Shown here in pieces: positions 25,855-36,999 of a stretch of DNA of 64,000 nucleotides. Source of the stretch: Anthoceros angustus (Eukaryota; Streptophyta; Anthocerotopsida; Anthocerotales; Anthocerotaceae); contig VJWM01000044.1 of the NCBI GenBank assembly GCA_010909165.1, forward strand, positions 1,984,001 through 2,048,000, given 5' to 3'. Each line of letters starts with the position of its first letter. The first letter of the stretch is position 1. Made by a program: the position numbers and the translations under genes. The notes beneath the pieces are model-generated. The model did not search any database. It had not been told where the DNA came from and was given only the letters and a program-made list of their open reading frames with translations.

Positions 25855-27477
25855 GTAGTTGGTAGAGAGCAGAAAGTTACCGCTGCACGGGTGACGGGAC
25901 GCGGTGGGTCAACCCAACCCAGTCCCCAGTCGGGGTCGGACCCAACCGGTGGGCTTGTCGCCCGCTCCCCTGTCCGCCGTGTGAAAGAGGATGTGGAGGG
26001 ATCTTTATGGCGGTTTCGCCCCGGAGGTGGCGAAACCGGTCCGGGCTGCGGGCAGCTGCCCGGCTGCCCTGCTGCCCTGCTGCCCGTTGGCCGGGCCAGG
26101 CCAGGCCAGAGGCCAGACATGTTGGGCCCCTTGTCGCTGGATGAAGGCAGCCAGCTGCTTCGTCCCAGAGTCCCCGGCAGTCTCTCGGAGAGCCAGACGC
26201 GCAGGCACGACGTTGCGGACTCTCCCTCGCCTCTGCAGCCATCGCACGCTCCTTCACGTAATGCTCCTTTCCTCCTCCTCCTCCTCCTGTTGCTGTTGCT
26301 GTTGCTGTTGCTGTTTGCAAAGCAGCTGCAGCACCTCCTGCTCCCGCCTCCCCCTTCTCCGGCCCGGCCCCTCGTCCTGTGGCACCGGCTTTTGGGTGCG
26401 CAGTCTGGGATATTATATTTCTGAGGACCTCAGCGCCAGTGACGCCTTTCCCACCCCCGCCCCCACCTCCCGCGGCGCCCGCCCGGCCTGCTGCAGCGCC
26501 AATTGTTGGGGCATTCCGCTCCCTTAGCTTTGTGTGTGTTTGTGTGCGGATTTGTGTGTGCGGGGTCTGGGCGTGGTGTGGGCGTTTGGTCGCCTCACGC
26601 AGGGAGAGGATTCCGCTTCCCGCTTCCCGCTTTCCGCTTCCCGTTTCCCATTTCCCATTTCATCCTCCCTGCCGGTTTGTGGGTGTAGGTGTAGGGCCTG
26701 CTTGGTGTTGTGGGATTTGTTGCTGCAGGCCATGGTTTGTGTGTGTCGAAAATATTTCATCCCGCTGACGTTTTCCGCATACCGCTTCACACATTGTGGT
26801 CGTGAGCAGCCCACAAAAACCCGCCTTCCGCTCCCTCCGCCCCTGGATTCGTAGCACCCGCCACCCGCCAGCCGAGCCATCTGGTGCATTCCGCAGGGAT
26901 TGGGTCGTAGTGGGTTTTTTTTTGTAGGTAGATATCCTGGCGTACGCAGCAGCAGCAGCAGCAGCTTTCGTGCAGGGTCCCGTCTGATGTCTTGCCATAG
27001 GATAGCAGAAGGCTTTGCGTTTTGAGTTGATGCTGCAGGCAGGTGAAGTTTTGGCCTTCGGTTTCTAATCGTAGCAGTGCTGATTGCCAGATGCATTGCC
27101 AAACAGAGCCTGGCAAGGGTACCGTAGGTGGCTTGCATTGCCGAAATATCGTTCTGTGCTGCCTCCAATGGCGTCGCCTGATAGCGTCCGTCGCCAATTT
27201 CGCTGGCGTTTGTCCTTCCTTTCAGACTGAGATGACAGGCAGACAGGCCGCCAGCCATTTCTGCTTTCGTTTTTCAGTTACTGACCCGAGTCTGGGGAGC
27301 GTTAGGAGGCTATGGTGGCGGCACATGGAAGGGGGCTATCAGCAACCACATGGCACCGAGCTATGACAGAAAATTAGCGTAGCTTGATTTCCCCGCTCTC
27401 ATCCTCCTGCCCTGCTGTCTGCTCCGAGTATTGTCCAGGCCCTGAGACTCCAGGTTTTCGCATCTCTCGTGTTGCGT
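25855..27477. other. upstream region of the STICHEL gene, with CTCCTC/CTGTTG microsatellite
   Basis: No gene seen. Composition switches abruptly from AT-rich to GC-rich at about 25,860. A CTC/CTG-type microsatellite lies at 26,270-26,312 (repeats of CTC, then of CTGTTG). A purine/pyrimidine run of CCCGCTTCC-type repeats lies at 26,620-26,660 and a run of T at 26,915-26,925. This is probably promoter and 5' UTR of the STICHEL gene, possibly with a 5' UTR intron. Confidence 0.4.
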
Positions 27478-27809
27478 ATGATTATGTCAAAAACTGCCAG
27501 CAAAGCTGCTGCTGCTGCTGCTGCTGGATCTCCTAGCAAGCGTAGAAGTCATCTTGCTCACTACAGTTCTCACCTTCATTTCTCTAACTTGATTCACATG
27601 AAGAATCATTTCCACATGCAGAGGCTCAAGTCGATGTTGGAATCCAAGGCAACAGGCGAGCTCCCTCTGCTGAGGGAGTTGAGCGCGCTGCAGAAGGCCC
27701 GAGCCCTCCGAGACCCCTCCACCGCCTCCGCCCGAAGCTCCCACTCGGTGAGAGCGGGCTCTGCCGGCAGGAGAGTCACCAGGGACAGAGCCGCCAGGAG
27801 AGACGAGCT

Positions 27810-27849
<40 letters not shown>

Positions 27850-30800
27850 TGGAGCGGGGACTTGGCAAAGGACACGCTCTCCAAACCCAAGCCCGCCAGG
27901 AAAGGCAAGGTCCGCCCCACAGAATCCGGCAATGCTGACGACCACTCCCTCACGGAGTGGAGCGGGGAATTCTGGGCGGAAGGAGATGGCTTTGCTCGGA
28001 AAGGAGATGCTGCGGAAGGGACTGCTCCAGCCCCAAAGCAGAAGCCTCCTCGCCCACCGCACCCGAACCGGCCGCAGCCACGGGGCAGCAAAGCGTTGGA
28101 GAATTGGGAGTCCCAATCCTGGACCCAAGATCCGGGCGGTGATGGGAGAGATCGCAGCAGGGCGGCGTCCAGGCGGGAGGATCCCCCGGCGGGATCCCGC
28201 AGGAACGATGAAGCGTGGCGGGAAGAGGTGGCGAGGAGGAAAGAGCGGCTGCTACGGGAGAACGCCAGGCGGGTCTACCGCCGAGCTGCGGCGGAGAAAG
28301 AGAACGGATCTGCGGGAGATGTGCACACGGACGAGGAGCAGGACTTTACCGACGCCAGCGAGGTGGAATTGAGCACGGACATGATCGAATTGGACAATCT
28401 GACCCCTCGCCCACGGCGGGACCGGGATCCCATCTCCCTTTCCCAGTCCCCGCTCCTGCTCCGGGACGGGATGCGTGACAGAGACAATGCGTCCGCCAGC
28501 AGCAGGAGGAGGTCCCGGCGACAGGCCCTGGAGGGGCTGGGCATCCATGCCGCCCTCAAGGCGGAGGAGGAGGATCTGGATGTCTCCGCCCACTTCCCCA
28601 GGAACGGCTGCGGGATGCCCTGGTACTGGAGCAAGATCCATAAGTACAAAGGAAGGAATATCCTGGATATCGCCGGCAGGAGCCTGGCATGCGGCTCCCT
28701 CCCGGAGCCCCGCAGGCATGGGCATGGTGGGCGGGGCGCGTCTCGGAGGAGATCGTCGGATTCCCTTGCTGGGTTCGGCGGGGGAGGAGCCGGGGACTCC
28801 GATCATTCCCACTCCGACCTGGATACCGACACGGACGCATTGCTGCGGTCCGCAGAGAAGTATGGGAGGAGGGACAGGCATCGGAGGTTGCAGTCCGGGT
28901 CGTTGGATTTGGATGCGGATGAGGAGGCCAGGAATTACCTGACGGATTTGGGCTATGCTGCTCCTGACGATGGAGCCAAGAGCTTTCTGCAGCTGGGTTC
29001 TCTCTTCTGGACGGGGCAGATCGGGGCTGCTGCTGACAGCCGGCACAGGAGTTTGAGCCAGAAGTACCGGCCAAGGTCGTTCAAGGAGCTGGTGGGGCAG
29101 AATCTCGTGGTGAAGGCGTTGTCGAGTGCGGTGGCGCAGGGGAAGATCGCCCCCGTGTATCTCTTCCAGGGGCCCAGGGGGACCGGGAAGACGTCCACGG
29201 CCAGGATCTTTGCTGCCGTGCTGAACTGTTTGGCGGATTCTCTGGCTTTGCGACCATGTGGGAACTGCAGGGAGTGTCTGGCTCTGGCTAGTAGGAGGAG
29301 TTTGGATGTGACGGAGCTGCATGTGGCTACTAACAGTGGAATAGAGAGCATGAGGGAGCTGGTGGCTAATGTGCTTGTGCCTCCTACTACTTCTCGGTTC
29401 AGGATTTTCATCATTGATGAGTGCCATATGCTGTCGAAGGAGGCCTGGAATGGTTTTCTCAAGTGCTTGGAGGAGCCCCCCGAGCGGGTTGTTTTCTTGT
29501 TGATCACCACTGACCCTGAGCAGCTCCCGCGGACTGCTGCGTCCAGATGCCAGAAGTTTTCCTTCTTCAACATCAAGGAGTCGGAGATTATTAGTAGGCT
29601 GGCCACGCTGGCGGCCAAGGAGAATCTCATGGTGGATGAGGAGGCTCTCGCTCTCATCGCGTCTCAGTCTGATGGGTCCCTTCGTGATGCTGAGACGATG
29701 CTTGATCAGCTGAGTCTTTTGGGGAAGGACATTTCGCTGGACATGGTGCAGGAGCTGGTATGTGTGGTGTGTCATGATCTTGGTTTGGGGTGGTAGGGTG
29801 TGGTCACACATGGTGTCACTGAGGTTGTTTGTGTTTGTTGTCAGGTTGGGCTTGTTGCAGATAGCAAGTTGGTGGATTTGTTGGACATGGCTTTGTCAGC
29901 AGATACAGTGAGCACGGTGAAGTGCATACGGGAGCTTCTGGAAGCTGGAGCTGAGCCGTTGGCGCTTGTTAATCAGCTGGCCACGCTCATCACGAACATT
30001 CTGGCTGGAAGTTACAAGCTAACCGAAGTCCAGCGCATGGCTGGATTTTTCCAGACCCACAATCGTGAGTGTTTTGTGTGTCAAGCTTGGTGTAGCCTTC
30101 CTGCACAGAAGACGGATCGTGGACTAGTTAGTTTGAAATTTGTGTTGACGGGGCTTTTCTTGTTTGATAATGTGCCAGAGCAAGAAGAATCGGAAAGTCT
30201 GCGGCAAGCTTTGAAGGTTTTATCTGAAGCGGAGAAACAGCTGAGGATATCAAATGATAGGACGACCTGGCTCACTGCAGCCTTGTTGCAGTTTGCTCCT
30301 GACCGGTCATCGTTGTTCCCTACTTCGTCTGGTGGTACTAGTGTGTCTGAGAGCCCCGAAGGCAAGGTGGAAGGCGGTGAGAAGGAGAAGGATACTGGTG
30401 AAGTGTACTCTTCAACCGTGGAGCAACAATGGGATGGACAGGGCAGGTTTCAAACAGCTCCTTCACCCGCGGCCCTTTCTCTGGGCCTTGAACCAAGGCG
30501 ATCCGTCTCAAAGAACGAGGGAGTGACATTTGTAAATTTTGCTGAAGCAAAGGTATATCCAGCAGCGACTTCCCCGCGGGACGGTGATCAAGTCAACAGT
30601 TCTGAGAAAAAGGCACCAAAAGTGGAAACAATGGCAGAGGGTGAGTTTTTTGATCCTGTCACTCAACCGGGATTGAAGGACTTCACAACGTTGAGCCACC
30701 GCAAGCTTGATGATATATGGAAAAGGGTTCTGGAGGGCATTCGGTCTCTTGTTCTCAAGGAGATTCTGCAGGTCCAGGGCAGGCTTCTGTCCCTGTCTTT

Positions 30801-32014
30801 GTCGGACAGTGGTATGTATTGCACTGTGTGCTCTGTCTGTGTATTAAATTACGGTGAGGCTGATGTGATGAACCCGTGAGAATGCCTGATCGTGTCTCTC
30901 TGTCTCTTGTTGCACAGGTTATGCCGTTGCTGTCATTGAGTTCCGCCACCCTGACCACAAGTCTAGAGCCCAAAGGTCAAGGTCGACCATAGCCCATGCT
31001 TTTCATATGGCAGTCGGTTGCCCGGTTGAAGTCAAGCTGAGCCTTGCGTGCATGCCAGAGGAAGGGGAAGATATTAAGCCTCGTAAAAGAGAGCAGCACA
31101 GTGGGCCTGTGCTTAATCATTCGGAGCGACAGACTGCCGCTGTGTCCGTGGCTTCAAGGCTTGAAGACGCTGAGATCCCACTGGATAAGAAGTCTGATGT
31201 ACTCAATGTAAGGAGGCAGCTGGCGGATACTGCGTACAGGAAAAGCCAGCAGGGGTATCAAGGTGCTGAGGCTGATAAGGGTCCTTCTGTGAGTTCCTCA
31301 GTGACTTGGAACAGCGGAGTGTTACCCTCCGCAGATGCCCAGAGATTCAATGCCCACGGCTCTGAAATATTACATGCCCAGGAGGAAGACCATCTCGAAA
31401 ACTTGTGGACAAGGGATCATAAATACGCTCCCACAGTGCAGGCGACTAAAAGTCCAGAACAGTTATGGGGGTTGAAAGATGGACAGGAGTTGCAGAAGGA
31501 AACAGTCTTCTCCACAGGCACTAAAAAAGTATCGTTAGGCACAGTCATGAGACAGGCCCAAGGCTTTGAACCTGAGAATGACTATGCGACCAGGCTTTCG
31601 AAACGGAGGGTAGCAAAACACTTCCAGACAAATGGAGATGAGACCATCAGAGCTATTGAGCAAGAAAACTTGTAAGCATCGAGTTTGTCTTGGCCAGACT
31701 GAAAACTTTGTACGTATGCCTTGTTGGCCAGCGACTGAAACGCTGCTCACACATCCTATTGCTGATTGACATGAACAGGAGGTTGGAGTCCCGGGTGAGT
31801 AATGCAAGTTTACTCTGTTGGAAGCCTTCTACACAAGAGGAGGAGGAGGTGCGTTGTTGTTTCTGGGTATTAAGTTCTGTCACTCATCTGAGAGCCTTAG
31901 TTTCATCTTGTCTGATTGCCTTATTTGGTCCAGGTGAAGCACAATTATCATCGGAGGCAAAGAAAAGTGGATTTCTTCCTTAAGCTTGTACCTTGTGCCA
32001 AGAAGTCGGAGTGA
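27478..32014 (+). CDS. STI: STICHEL-like protein (DNA polymerase III gamma/tau-like AAA+ ATPase)
   Basis: Six exons in phase: 27478-29757, 29845-30064, 30179-30811, 30918-31671, 31779-31848, 31934-32014; about 1,345 residues. The N-terminus has the STICHEL signature HFSNLIHMKNHFH and LRDPSTASAR. A long charged, disordered region follows, with a run of about 13 Gln (CAG repeat at 27,811-27,850). The AAA+ clamp-loader module starts with QKYRPRSFKELVGQ. Walker A GPRGTGKTS is near residue 565, the zinc cysteines are in C-x2-C-x2-C (PCGNCREC), and Walker B FIIDECHML and sensor region PRTAASRCQKF follow. The C-terminus ends LKLVPCAKKSE. Arabidopsis STICHEL controls trichome branch number; its biochemical role is not established. 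Starts at ATG 27,478, with 27,484 as an alternative. Introns and plant-specific regions exclude bacterial origin. Confidence 0.93.
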
Positions 32015-32476
32015 CAAGCAATAGATAGCGTGAAGAGGAGGATAGAGTAACTGTATCAAGTCATGGCCCGAGTCGGGACGGTAGGTACCATGCCTGGTGC
32101 TTTCCTCCAACTGTTAGCTGCTTATGATTCAAGAATCTCACGGGTCTTGTTGGCTGCAGGTGTGTACATTACGACGCTTGTGATCAGCAGTTTTTTTTCG
32201 CTGACCAGGTGGTGCTGGACCACCCATCAGGTGGAAATGGCGGAATATCTGATTGAGGCAGGACTGTAGTTTGTAGGCTCATGTCGCAAATTTCACTACC
32301 TAGTTACTTCGCACTGGTAGCATTATCACTGAGCAATAAGGCTTATTATAAAAACATTCTTACAGTACATTCCTTACTCACAGTTCAGTCCTGACCAATT
32401 ACATCTTACAGGCTACTCTCCTTCCTACTACACCACTGGTTGCATTAGCGTCTACTCACACTGCGATTTGGAAACC

Positions 32477-32609
32477 GACGACCTCTAAAAGTGGCTCAAG
32501 TCTAGTTATTGACGACCTCTAAAAGCGCTGAAGTCCAATTATTAACACCTCTGAAAGTGATTGAAGTCTAGTAATTGACGACCTCTAAAGGTGACTGAAG
32601 TCTAGTTGG
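32477..32609. repeat. 33-34 bp tandem repeat, four copies, at the 3' end of the GDSL gene
   Basis: A unit of the form GACGACCTCTAAAAGTG.CT followed by GAAGTCTAGTTATT is present four times, starting at 32,477, 32,511, 32,544 and 32,577. The last copy contains the stop codon and final codons of the minus-strand GDSL gene, so the repeat makes up its 3' UTR start. Copies differ at several positions. Confidence 0.8.
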
Positions 32610-33943
32610 CATGATGCAAAAGCATCAGGAGGATCAATATACAGGCCATCGAAGATGAACCTTACCACCCGTCTGTTGACTGCTTCGGTAGGATGGATGC
32701 CATCCCAATTAGTGTAGACATTTGGATTAGAACATACAGTGGCTATTATGGGTTCTCCATTGCTTGCTGTATAGCCTGGATCCCCACATGATGCCAAACG
32801 GTCGTAGTTGTGTTCTCCTCCCGTACCACAACATGCATCTGTAAGGTTTTTAAAACCATATTTTTCAAAGTTTTTAGCAATATCAAATGTGGCATTATAA
32901 TAATCAACATAAACAATCTTTGAAGATTCAAGTTCATTGCGCAAGGTTTGGACCCCATCATGTAGTTGATCATTGTGATTGTTAAATACATCATTAAAAG
33001 CGGTATAGCAACCAAATTCATCGACATCCCCTGCATTTCTTGGAGGTACAAATGTAAGAAATTCAGGAGTGCAGGAAACTGGAGGTATGTTGAAGATCAT
33101 AAAATTCTTCACCCCCAAATGATGCAAATCTCTCACATATTGGAGAGTTTGGGAAACAACAATCGGGGTGAAAGTTGTCAATTCAGATAATGTAGCATTG
33201 TGCATAAATATTGCCGCATCATAGTCATTTCCACCAATACAAATCATATAAAGCGCATCACTAAGATAAGATGCTTTTGGCAGCAGTTGATTGGCCCACT
33301 CAAAATTTCTAGGTTGTTCTGAAATCTTTTTTTGAAACCTTTCAAACCATCTTGTTTGCACTCCAAAGTTGAATGGTACCAAAAATGTGATATTAGTTAC
33401 AGTAGCTCCCGATGTAGCAAAATTTACACCATGTTCGAAATTCATGCCCACGTTGCGCAAGTATGGATCAAGCAAAGGAAGACCAAATACTTGAGCTGCA
33501 AACAAGTCTATGCAATTTTCAATCTAGTATGGAAAAAATATGGGATAAACATTCAATGATTTTCAAATTATAACAAGTTAAAAAAATTCAAAATATACAA
33601 ACATTCATTCAAACTAAAAATTCAATAAAATATTGATGATTAAAAAGCACGTACCCAATAAATCTATTATTAATCGTCCATCTGAAAACCGAGAAACCGG
33701 TCTGCCAAAATAAGTTATTCCATATGGATCTCTAGTGGGAGAATGTTGCCATGAAAATACACATTGACCGTTCCCGGTATCCGTTAATGAATCACCAAAT
33801 GCAAACAATGCGGGAAATGAACATTCTTTAGCCGTGAAGGCATTTTGTGAACTACTAACTGCTAACGTTAGAGAGATCATAACAAACATAAAAAATAAAA
33901 TCCTCCGCCACATAATTCTCCACCATGGCGCATAGTATCCCAT
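32585..33943 (-). CDS. GDSL-type SGNH esterase/lipase, secreted
   Basis: Two exons, 33943-33655 and 33495-32585, joined in phase 1, about 399 residues. A signal peptide is visible (RRILFFMFVMISLTLAVSS). SGNH blocks are all present: block I FAFGDSLTDTGN with the nucleophile Ser, block II around NFATSGATV, block III GGNDYD, and block V DGIHPTEAVNRRV with the Asp and His of the triad. Several NxT/S sites suggest N-glycosylation. GDSL enzymes act on wall or cuticle esters, lipids or acetylated glycans outside the cell; the substrate cannot be told from sequence. The intron is 159 bp. It is AT-rich compared with the STICHEL gene next door, and its stop codon lies in a tandem repeat. It is tail-to-tail with STICHEL. 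Confidence 0.93.
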
Positions 33944-34439
33944 GGTTCTGGTTACCTATATGCTACAAGAGGACGAAAATCAAGTAGGTTAGCACATAAG
34001 CCGCACTGAAGTTCAAGATAGGGAGCCGATACATTCCATGCTCAAAGATCTCCAACCTGAGGTGCAATATACGTATGCGTTGGGATATATATAGAGACGA
34101 CGATGACGGCCTGGTAGAAGGAGAAGCTAGTGAGCTCTGAAAGGCTGCGATCCGAGCACACAAGGCCTCAGTAGCTTGCGCACATTCCCGCCAGAGCCTA
34201 AAATGCTGGAACCTGGTGGCCTGTATGCCGTTGCAACGGGCCGCAGAGATGCAGTCGTAGGTGTGCGAGAAGGCACTGCAGTCGCATGAGTTTGTATTTG
34301 TAACCGCTTCCAGGATGGCCGCGTCCTTTCGCCTCCCTTGGAAGGTTCGTATGCGTGTGTGCCAGAAGGTTCGAGACCTCTCTTCGTACCAGACCTGAAG
34401 AGCAGATGTGGCCGGAGAAGCGCAAGGGTTGTGAATAGT

Positions 34440-35400
34440 CAGGTTCTGGAAAGTCCGCAAGGGGATCCAAACCTAAATGTGAGTCTTGCTGAAATCCGTA
34501 AGCTCTACCGATTGAGCGGCTACAGGGACATGTCCGAATGCATCCTGTCCAGAGTCCTTTGTCATGTCCAGAGAACAGTGGCGGTGGGACAGACCTGTGC
34601 AGCAGGTCAAGGTGTAGGGTGCAGCTTACAGTTATGAGCTGTCTCCCACTCTCCATGGCGTGCTTTCCTTTTCAAAGTATGCATGAACAATGGGAATGCC
34701 TAGATAGGGTTCACCTCTCCTTTCAATCGCCTCTGTCATTTCAGATTCGATAGGATCAGCTATAGAATCAGCACCAGCTTGTGGACAGGCATGGTTGAGC
34801 TGCCAAGCGTGGTCACGTCACTTGTGTGGTGTGTGGTGTGTGGTGATAGAGCAGGCTGCTAGTGGAAGTTGGCAATGCACAAGCGTAACCTCGGAAGTTT
34901 GATCCCAGCTTAGTTAGCAAGTCATCAGAGAAGAGTTGTCCCAACAAGTGTAGAGTGTTCTGTTCACATTCCTGGGCTTGCCAGTCGGATTTCCGCAAGG
35001 GAATTCTGACCTGTATGCGCTGGAGGCTTAACGAATTCTGCTCAGCTTTGCCTGAAGTCGGGAAGCTCAACCGATCGAGTGAGTGGCTACGGCGACAGAT
35101 TTGATATCCTGGAGTTCTTTGTCATGTCCAGAGAACAGTTGCGGTAGCAGGCTGCAGGTTGTAACTGTGTGCTGCATCCTGCACCTGGACCTCCTGCACG
35201 GGTCTGTCTCACCGGTCTGCACCATATAGTTTACAAGCTGCCTCCACTCTCTATGCGTGCCTGGAGTGCCTAAATCAGCTCTCCTTTCCATTGCCTCCTT
35301 CATTTCAGATTTGACAGGATCACATACTTATAGAATCAGCAGGAGTTGCGGACTGCCACCGTTGGTCTGCCAAATGTGGTCAGGTCAATGGTCTGGTCTG
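34440..35400. repeat. diverged direct duplication of about 340 bp with a tRNA-like relic and a micro-inversion
   Basis: Segments 34,485-34,825 and 35,050-35,390 align over most of their length (shared TTTGTCATGTCCAGAGAACAG, CTCTCCTTTC.AT.GCCTC, TTTCAGATT.GA.AGGATCA). Next to each, on the minus strand, is a tRNA-like A box (GCTCAATCGGTAGAGC at about 34,507-34,522; a degraded copy at about 35,062-35,080). The first also has a B-box-like GGTTTGGATCC (about 34,464-34,474). No intact cloverleaf forms, so this is a tRNA-derived or SINE-like relic. A segment of about 60 bp is inverted between the two copies. Confidence 0.55.
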
Positions 35401-35754
35401 TGTGATGGAGCGATTCTGCAGGTCGGAATTGGCGGTGCAGAAGCCCATGATCTATAGAATTCAGCAAAGGATTGATAAAGTAATGGGGCTGCTAGAGAAA
35501 AGAGCCGTTGCGGGTTGCGGGTGGCGGGTGGCGGGTTGCTAACGATAGGTGATAGAGGGCGCGCAACAGGCTTTCCTCAAGCGGAAGACCTTGGAAGTAG
35601 CACTATAGATGCATCGGTCCTAACTATATGAAGCGGTCTCTTTGATTGTACCCATCCGCCAGTTCTCAATCCAGTTATCCTTCATAAGCAAATTCTCATG
35701 CAGTTATGGTCGAGTTCTCTCCTATTGTGTATCCGTGAGCAAAAGCGTTCATTG

Positions 35755-36050
35755 TATAGACTCGAAGTAGCAAGGTATATTGAGAGATGAACTCGGAGTA
35801 GCAAGGCATATTGAGAGATTGTATAGACTCGGAGTAGCAAGGCATATTGAGAGATTGTATAGACTCAGAGTAGCAAGGCATATTGAGAGATTGTATAGAC
35901 TTGGAGTAGCAAGGCATATTGAGAGATTGTATAGACTCGGACTCGTAGCAAGGCATATTGAGAGATGAACTCGGAGTAGCAAGGCATATTGAGAGATTGT
36001 ATAGACTCAGAGTAGCAAGGCATATTGAGAGATGAACTCGGAGTAGGAAG
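35755..36050. repeat. 36-bp minisatellite array, about eight units
   Basis: The unit TATTGAGAGATTGTATAGAC followed by TCGGAGTAGCAAGGCA (36 bp) repeats, alternating with a 31-bp variant in which GATTGTATAGACTC is replaced by GATGAACTC. Because 36 is a multiple of three, frames stay open through it (NLSICLATPSLY repeated on the minus strand); these are not evidence of a protein. Confidence 0.9.
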
Positions 36051-36226
36051 GATCTATAAGCAAAAACGCCATTGCCGGAAGACATATTCCAGCACTATCA
36101 CCACCCTCCATGGTGATAGCGCTAGTTATAGGGCGAGGTTAATATGTTGTATAAGATTGGTACTTTGTAAGTTCCCAAGTATGGGGCGAGCTTGACTGGT
36201 AGAGTCATTCGGCTAAGAGAGATAAC

Positions 36227-36998
36227 GAGAGACTATGCATTTTATTTTTCATATGTTAGAAGAAGAAGAAGAATATATATCTAACAGGCCTTCATGAAAA
36301 TAATTTATCATATTTTAGATCAGGTAAATTTATAAAGATTATTTTACAATTAAAATTAAAATTAAGTTTATTTATATATAAGTTAATTAGTCCAACATAA
36401 ATCCCACTCCTATCCTTACCCTTCAAGAATGACATCTAAACAAGGGTCCATTAAAACTACACAATGGGACAGTTGTTATCCATTCCCGGCTACTACCTAT
36501 AAAAATGTACCTAAATCCGCAATCAAGTTCACTGTAAAAACCCTGGTGCTAGTTCACAAGAATCACAACCGTTCCAGCATCCATTAAAACTACACAATGA
36601 GATAGCTGTTATCCATTCCTGCCTACTACCTATAAAAATGTACCTAAATCCATAATCAAGTTCAATCAGAAAACCTCGTGCTAGTTCACAAGAATCACAA
36701 CCGTTCCAGCATCCATTAAAACTACACAATGAGATAGCTGTTATCCATTCCTGCCTACTACCTATAAAAATGTACCTAAATCCGCAATCAAGTTCACTAC
36801 AAAAACCCCGGTGCTAGTTCACAAGAATCACAACTGTTCCAGCATCCATTAAAACTACACAATGAGATAGCTGTTATCCATTCCCGCCTACTACCTATAA
36901 AAATGTACCTAAATCCGCAGTCAAGTTCACTATAAAAACCCCAGTGCTAGTTCACAAGAATCACAACCGTTCCAGCAATTGCAACCTCTATGTGGCAA
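36227..36998. repeat. dispersed repeat, copy 1, with four tandem 132-bp units
   Basis: An AT-rich head (CTAACAGGCCTTCATGAAAA..., 36,281 onward) is followed by four tandem units of 132-133 bp starting at 36,448, 36,581, 36,713 and 36,845. Each begins CCATTAAAACTACACAATG and ends GAATCACAACCGTTCCAGC. The same element recurs at 54,600-54,965 with only one unit. No coding capacity. It may be a non-autonomous transposon or old LTR fragment. Confidence 0.8.
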
Positions 36999-36999
36999 C

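Noticed and set aside
27478-32014. bacterial DNA polymerase III contamination
   Set aside because: The clamp-loader module is interrupted downstream by five phase-matched introns and flanked by STICHEL-specific N- and C-terminal motifs.
34440-34530. functional tRNA gene on the minus strand
   Set aside because: A- and B-box-like motifs are present but the acceptor and anticodon stems do not pair well.
35696-36085. NLSICLATPSLY repeat protein
   Set aside because: The frame stays open only because the DNA unit is 36 bp; there is no start context and variant 31-bp units break the frame.
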